DNA of 64,000 nucleotides. Origin: Branchipolynoe longqiensis. Lineage: Eukaryota > Annelida > Polychaeta > Phyllodocida > Polynoidae. Made by a program: the position numbers and the translations under genes. The first letter of the stretch is position 1, and each line of letters opens with the position of its first letter. Location: assembly GCA_030323885.1 (NCBI GenBank), contig CM059193.1, forward strand, positions 55,704,749 to 55,768,748. Direction: 5' to 3'. A model generated the notes under the pieces. The model did not search any database, had not been told where the DNA came from, and saw only the letters and a program-made list of their open reading frames with translations. Below are positions 62,157 to 64,000 of this stretch, piece after piece.

Positions 62157-62851
62157 GACCAAAACAATGGTTATAAGTAAAAAGACAGATAAACCAAATA
62201 TCAATATAACCATAGATGGCACAAACATAGAATAAGTATCCGAATTCATAGATCTCGGACAAAAGATTACAAATGATGGGAGATGTGAGGAAGAATTAAG
62301 AGAAGGATAACAATAGCCCGAACAACATTCTCCAAAATGTATAGAGTGTTAACATCAAGTAAGATATTAATACATACTAGGAAGCGTATTCTTCAGTGTT
62401 ATGTGTGGTCTACTCTAATGTATGGGACTGAGACATGGACAATCTCTAAGAAAATGTACAAACATTTAGCAGCATTTGAGATGTGGACTTATCGAAGGAT
62501 GATGAAAATATCATGGACAAAGAAGATCACCAACAAAGAAGTTCTCAGAAAAATTAAAAATAAGAAACGCTTGTTTGCCACTATACAGACAAAGAAACTT
62601 ATTTATTTTGGCCACATCATTCGTCAGAGTTCAATATACCGTACATTGTTGGAAGGGAAGGTGAATGGCAGCAGAGGGAGAGGGAGAACAAGAACATCAT
62701 GGTTTACAAATATTTCACAGTGGACAGGCTTGAATTATTCACAGTCTATCAGAACAGCACACCATCGGGACAAGTGGAGAACCATTGCATCCAACCCTCG
62801 ACTAAAGGACGGAACAATTGATTGATTGATTGATTGATTGATGATTGATTA
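62157..62851 (+). pseudogene. RTE-clade LINE, 3' fragment
   Basis: Starts KTMVISKKTDKPNINITI and GQKITNDGRCEEEL (end of the RT domain) with a stop and a frameshift near 62240-62310. It then has an open C-terminal region: QCYVWSTLMYGTETWTISKK, FEMWTYRRMMKISWTKKITN, YFGHIIRQSSIYRTLLEGKV and RGRGRTRTSWFTNISQW. It ends in at least seven ATTG tail units (62820-62850). Related to but clearly diverged from the RTE at 49607. The catalytic YADD lies outside the fragment. Confidence 0.85.
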
Positions 62852-63001
62852 TTAACATGGCTTATAACAATGATTGAAATGACTTAAATATTACTAGGAT
62901 GGTTTTAATATTGGTGTTGCAAAAAAGGATATTCTTGTTTTAAAGGAAGTTATTTAGTCTTATTTCTTTAGTGATACAGACCCAAAAATCCGAATATTTT
63001 A

Positions 63002-63050
63002 GTTGGTTTGACTCAGCCAGGTTTTTAAACTCCAAACCTTCCACAAAGGA
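63002..63050 (-). repeat. SINE-A head, first piece, split by a LINE end
   Basis: TTGGTTTGACTCAGCCAGG to CTTCCACAAAGGA; its last 16 bases are duplicated at 63464-63479. Confidence 0.82.
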
Positions 63051-63463
63051 TATTGGGTGTCAGTCCCCACTGACACTCAAACACATTTTACTAAGTTGCA
63101 TTGATTTGTTGGCCCTGCGCCAACAGTTCTACACTGCAGACAGTATGCATGACCTTTTTACTAAGGTAAAACAGGAAAACATTTTAGCCTTTTTGAGGGC
63201 AGCTGGACTGTACCACCTCATATAGTTTACTAAATAGATTCTATCAATTATTAATAAAACTTTTCTTTTTCTATGGGAATTTGTTTCCCTTGACCACAAA
63301 TATATGATTGTGAGCTTTCTAATTTAATGAGTGTCTATTGGCACATAATTGATTGTCTGCTTTTACATGTAAAAGCGATGGTTTGAACAAAAAACAAACA
63401 TTTCTCGCCATGAATATGGCCTATGCTGCCGACACGGTGTAAAGCAACCACCAATCAATCATC
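63051..63463 (+). mobile_element. LINE 3' end with 16-bp target duplication
   Basis: AACCTTCCACAAAGGA flanks it (63035-63050 and 63464-63479). The first 175 bases encode SPLTLKHILLSCIDLLALRQ ... FLRAAGLYHLI, the C-terminal end of LINE ORF2 proteins that carry an RNase-H-like tail (I/Jockey types). The 3' UTR ends GCCGACACGGTGTAAAGCAA with an AATC-type tail. It is one of the shortest possible target-primed products. Confidence 0.82.
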
Positions 63464-63519
63464 AACCTTCCACAAAGGAAGCCTGCTCGTTCAGTGATTC
63501 AGCTACCACATCCTGTCAC
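63464..63519 (-). repeat. SINE-A head, second piece
   Basis: After the duplicated bases, AGCCTGCTCGTTCAGTGATT and CAGCTACCACATCCTG complete the tRNA-like head. Confidence 0.8.
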
Positions 63520-63602
63520 ACACAATAATGAAAGCACACCCTTTGTATACAAACAGAGCAGGATGGCTTTACTATTGATGAAATGTTACCAACACTCCTC
63601 TC

Positions 63603-64000
63603 CAAAAATAAGAATCTGTCTGGATCCAACAAAATTGAACAAAGCCATCAAAAGAGGATCATTCCTAACTAAAACTATTGACGAAATTATCGCCAAAACG
63701 GAGAACGCGCAATATTTCTCAGTTTTAGATGCCATGACAGGGTATTGGCAAATCGAACTAGACTATGAAAGTTCACTGTTGGCATCAAAACAGCCGGTGA
63801 CATTTTCATTCAGGAAATGCACCGTATACCCGGAATAGGTATAGTGACAGATAACATTCTGGTATATGGGTCAACCATTGAGGAACCCAACGACAGACTG
63901 AATGCAGTTCTTTGCCAAGTCAGTTCGGTAAATCCAAAATTAAACGATTCAAAATCTTTGATATGCAAAACAACAGTGAAATATGTAGGTCATCAACTTA
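63603..64000 (+). pseudogene. Ty3/gypsy RT fragment, continues beyond the window
   Basis: Over 90% identical to 29086-29520 of the gypsy element: IRICLDPTKLNK, KTIDEIIAKTENAQYFSVLD (motif A) and MTGYWQIELDYESSLL. About 52 bases encoding motif B's start are deleted at 63782. Unlike the first copy it retains the region of the catalytic motif, which reads VTDNILVYGS instead of YxDD. It runs on through KYVGHQL to the end of the window. Confidence 0.85.

Larger units (their letters stand above)
60515..63001. mobile_element. Repeat R3, LTR-like, in a SINE, with nested insertions
   Basis: Begins TGTTAACTGGAGG like R4 and ends ATCCGAATATTTTAG, a degraded form of the R ends. ATTG is on the left, GTTG on the right. 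Nested within are a SINE-A (60903-61263), repeat H (61500-61862) and an RTE fragment (62157-62851). The part 62040-62150 matches R4 at 44930-45120. Confidence 0.6.

Overview
The window looks like nuclear DNA of an invertebrate animal, probably marine (an inference from the repeat types; the species is not identified). It is AT-rich and has no operons, Shine-Dalgarno sites or dense reading frames. Almost everything recognisable is transposable-element or satellite DNA: tRNA-derived SINEs, several LINE groups, Ty3/gypsy and other LTR elements, a PAT/DIRS-type tyrosine-recombinase retrotransposon, TIR/MITE elements, and four large minisatellites. I found no host protein-coding gene and no functional RNA gene that I would defend.

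Layout. 0-8 kb: MITEs, SINEs, a 1.5-kb array built on ACAAGTGTAC-like words, and a 2-kb 21-bp minisatellite. 8-18 kb: LINE 3' ends, a MITE series whose ends resemble each other but whose interiors differ, and a 108-bp satellite. 19-25.6 kb: a 5'-truncated LINE with an open reverse-transcriptase frame, a small gypsy element keeping only gag between its LTRs, and TIR elements. 25.6-34.3 kb: a mariner-like MITE and a 6.3-kb decayed Ty3/gypsy element sitting inside a SINE, with a GC-rich foreign-looking frame near its 3' end. 34-46 kb: a SINE-dense zone in which LTR-like elements have landed inside SINEs with 4-bp target duplications. 46-58 kb: an AT-rich minisatellite (unit core AGCATTAAAGTCTACC) that hosts a solo PAT terminus, an RTE-clade LINE, a possible solo LTR and a nearly complete PAT element. 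58-64 kb: a decayed LINE with three back-to-back perfect hairpins, another SINE split by two insertions, a second RTE fragment and a second Ty3 fragment.

How the pieces work together. The PAT element (51968-57280, minus strand) is the most complete unit. It encodes Gag, then reverse transcriptase/RNase H in the same frame after a single UGA, then a tyrosine recombinase, and its ends are split direct repeats A1 ... B1-A2-B2. The two A repeats look identical by eye, so insertion is recent, although the recombinase frame is already broken. The SINEs are short RNA-polymerase-III-type elements (tRNA-like head, CAAC-rich tail) that would depend on a LINE for mobility. They also serve as landing pads for larger elements, and their interrupted halves give the relative order of insertion.

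Limits: all calls come from reading the sequence. Family names of repeats (A, B, D, J, R and so on) are local labels, not database names. Boundaries without a target-site duplication are approximate to about 5-20 bases.
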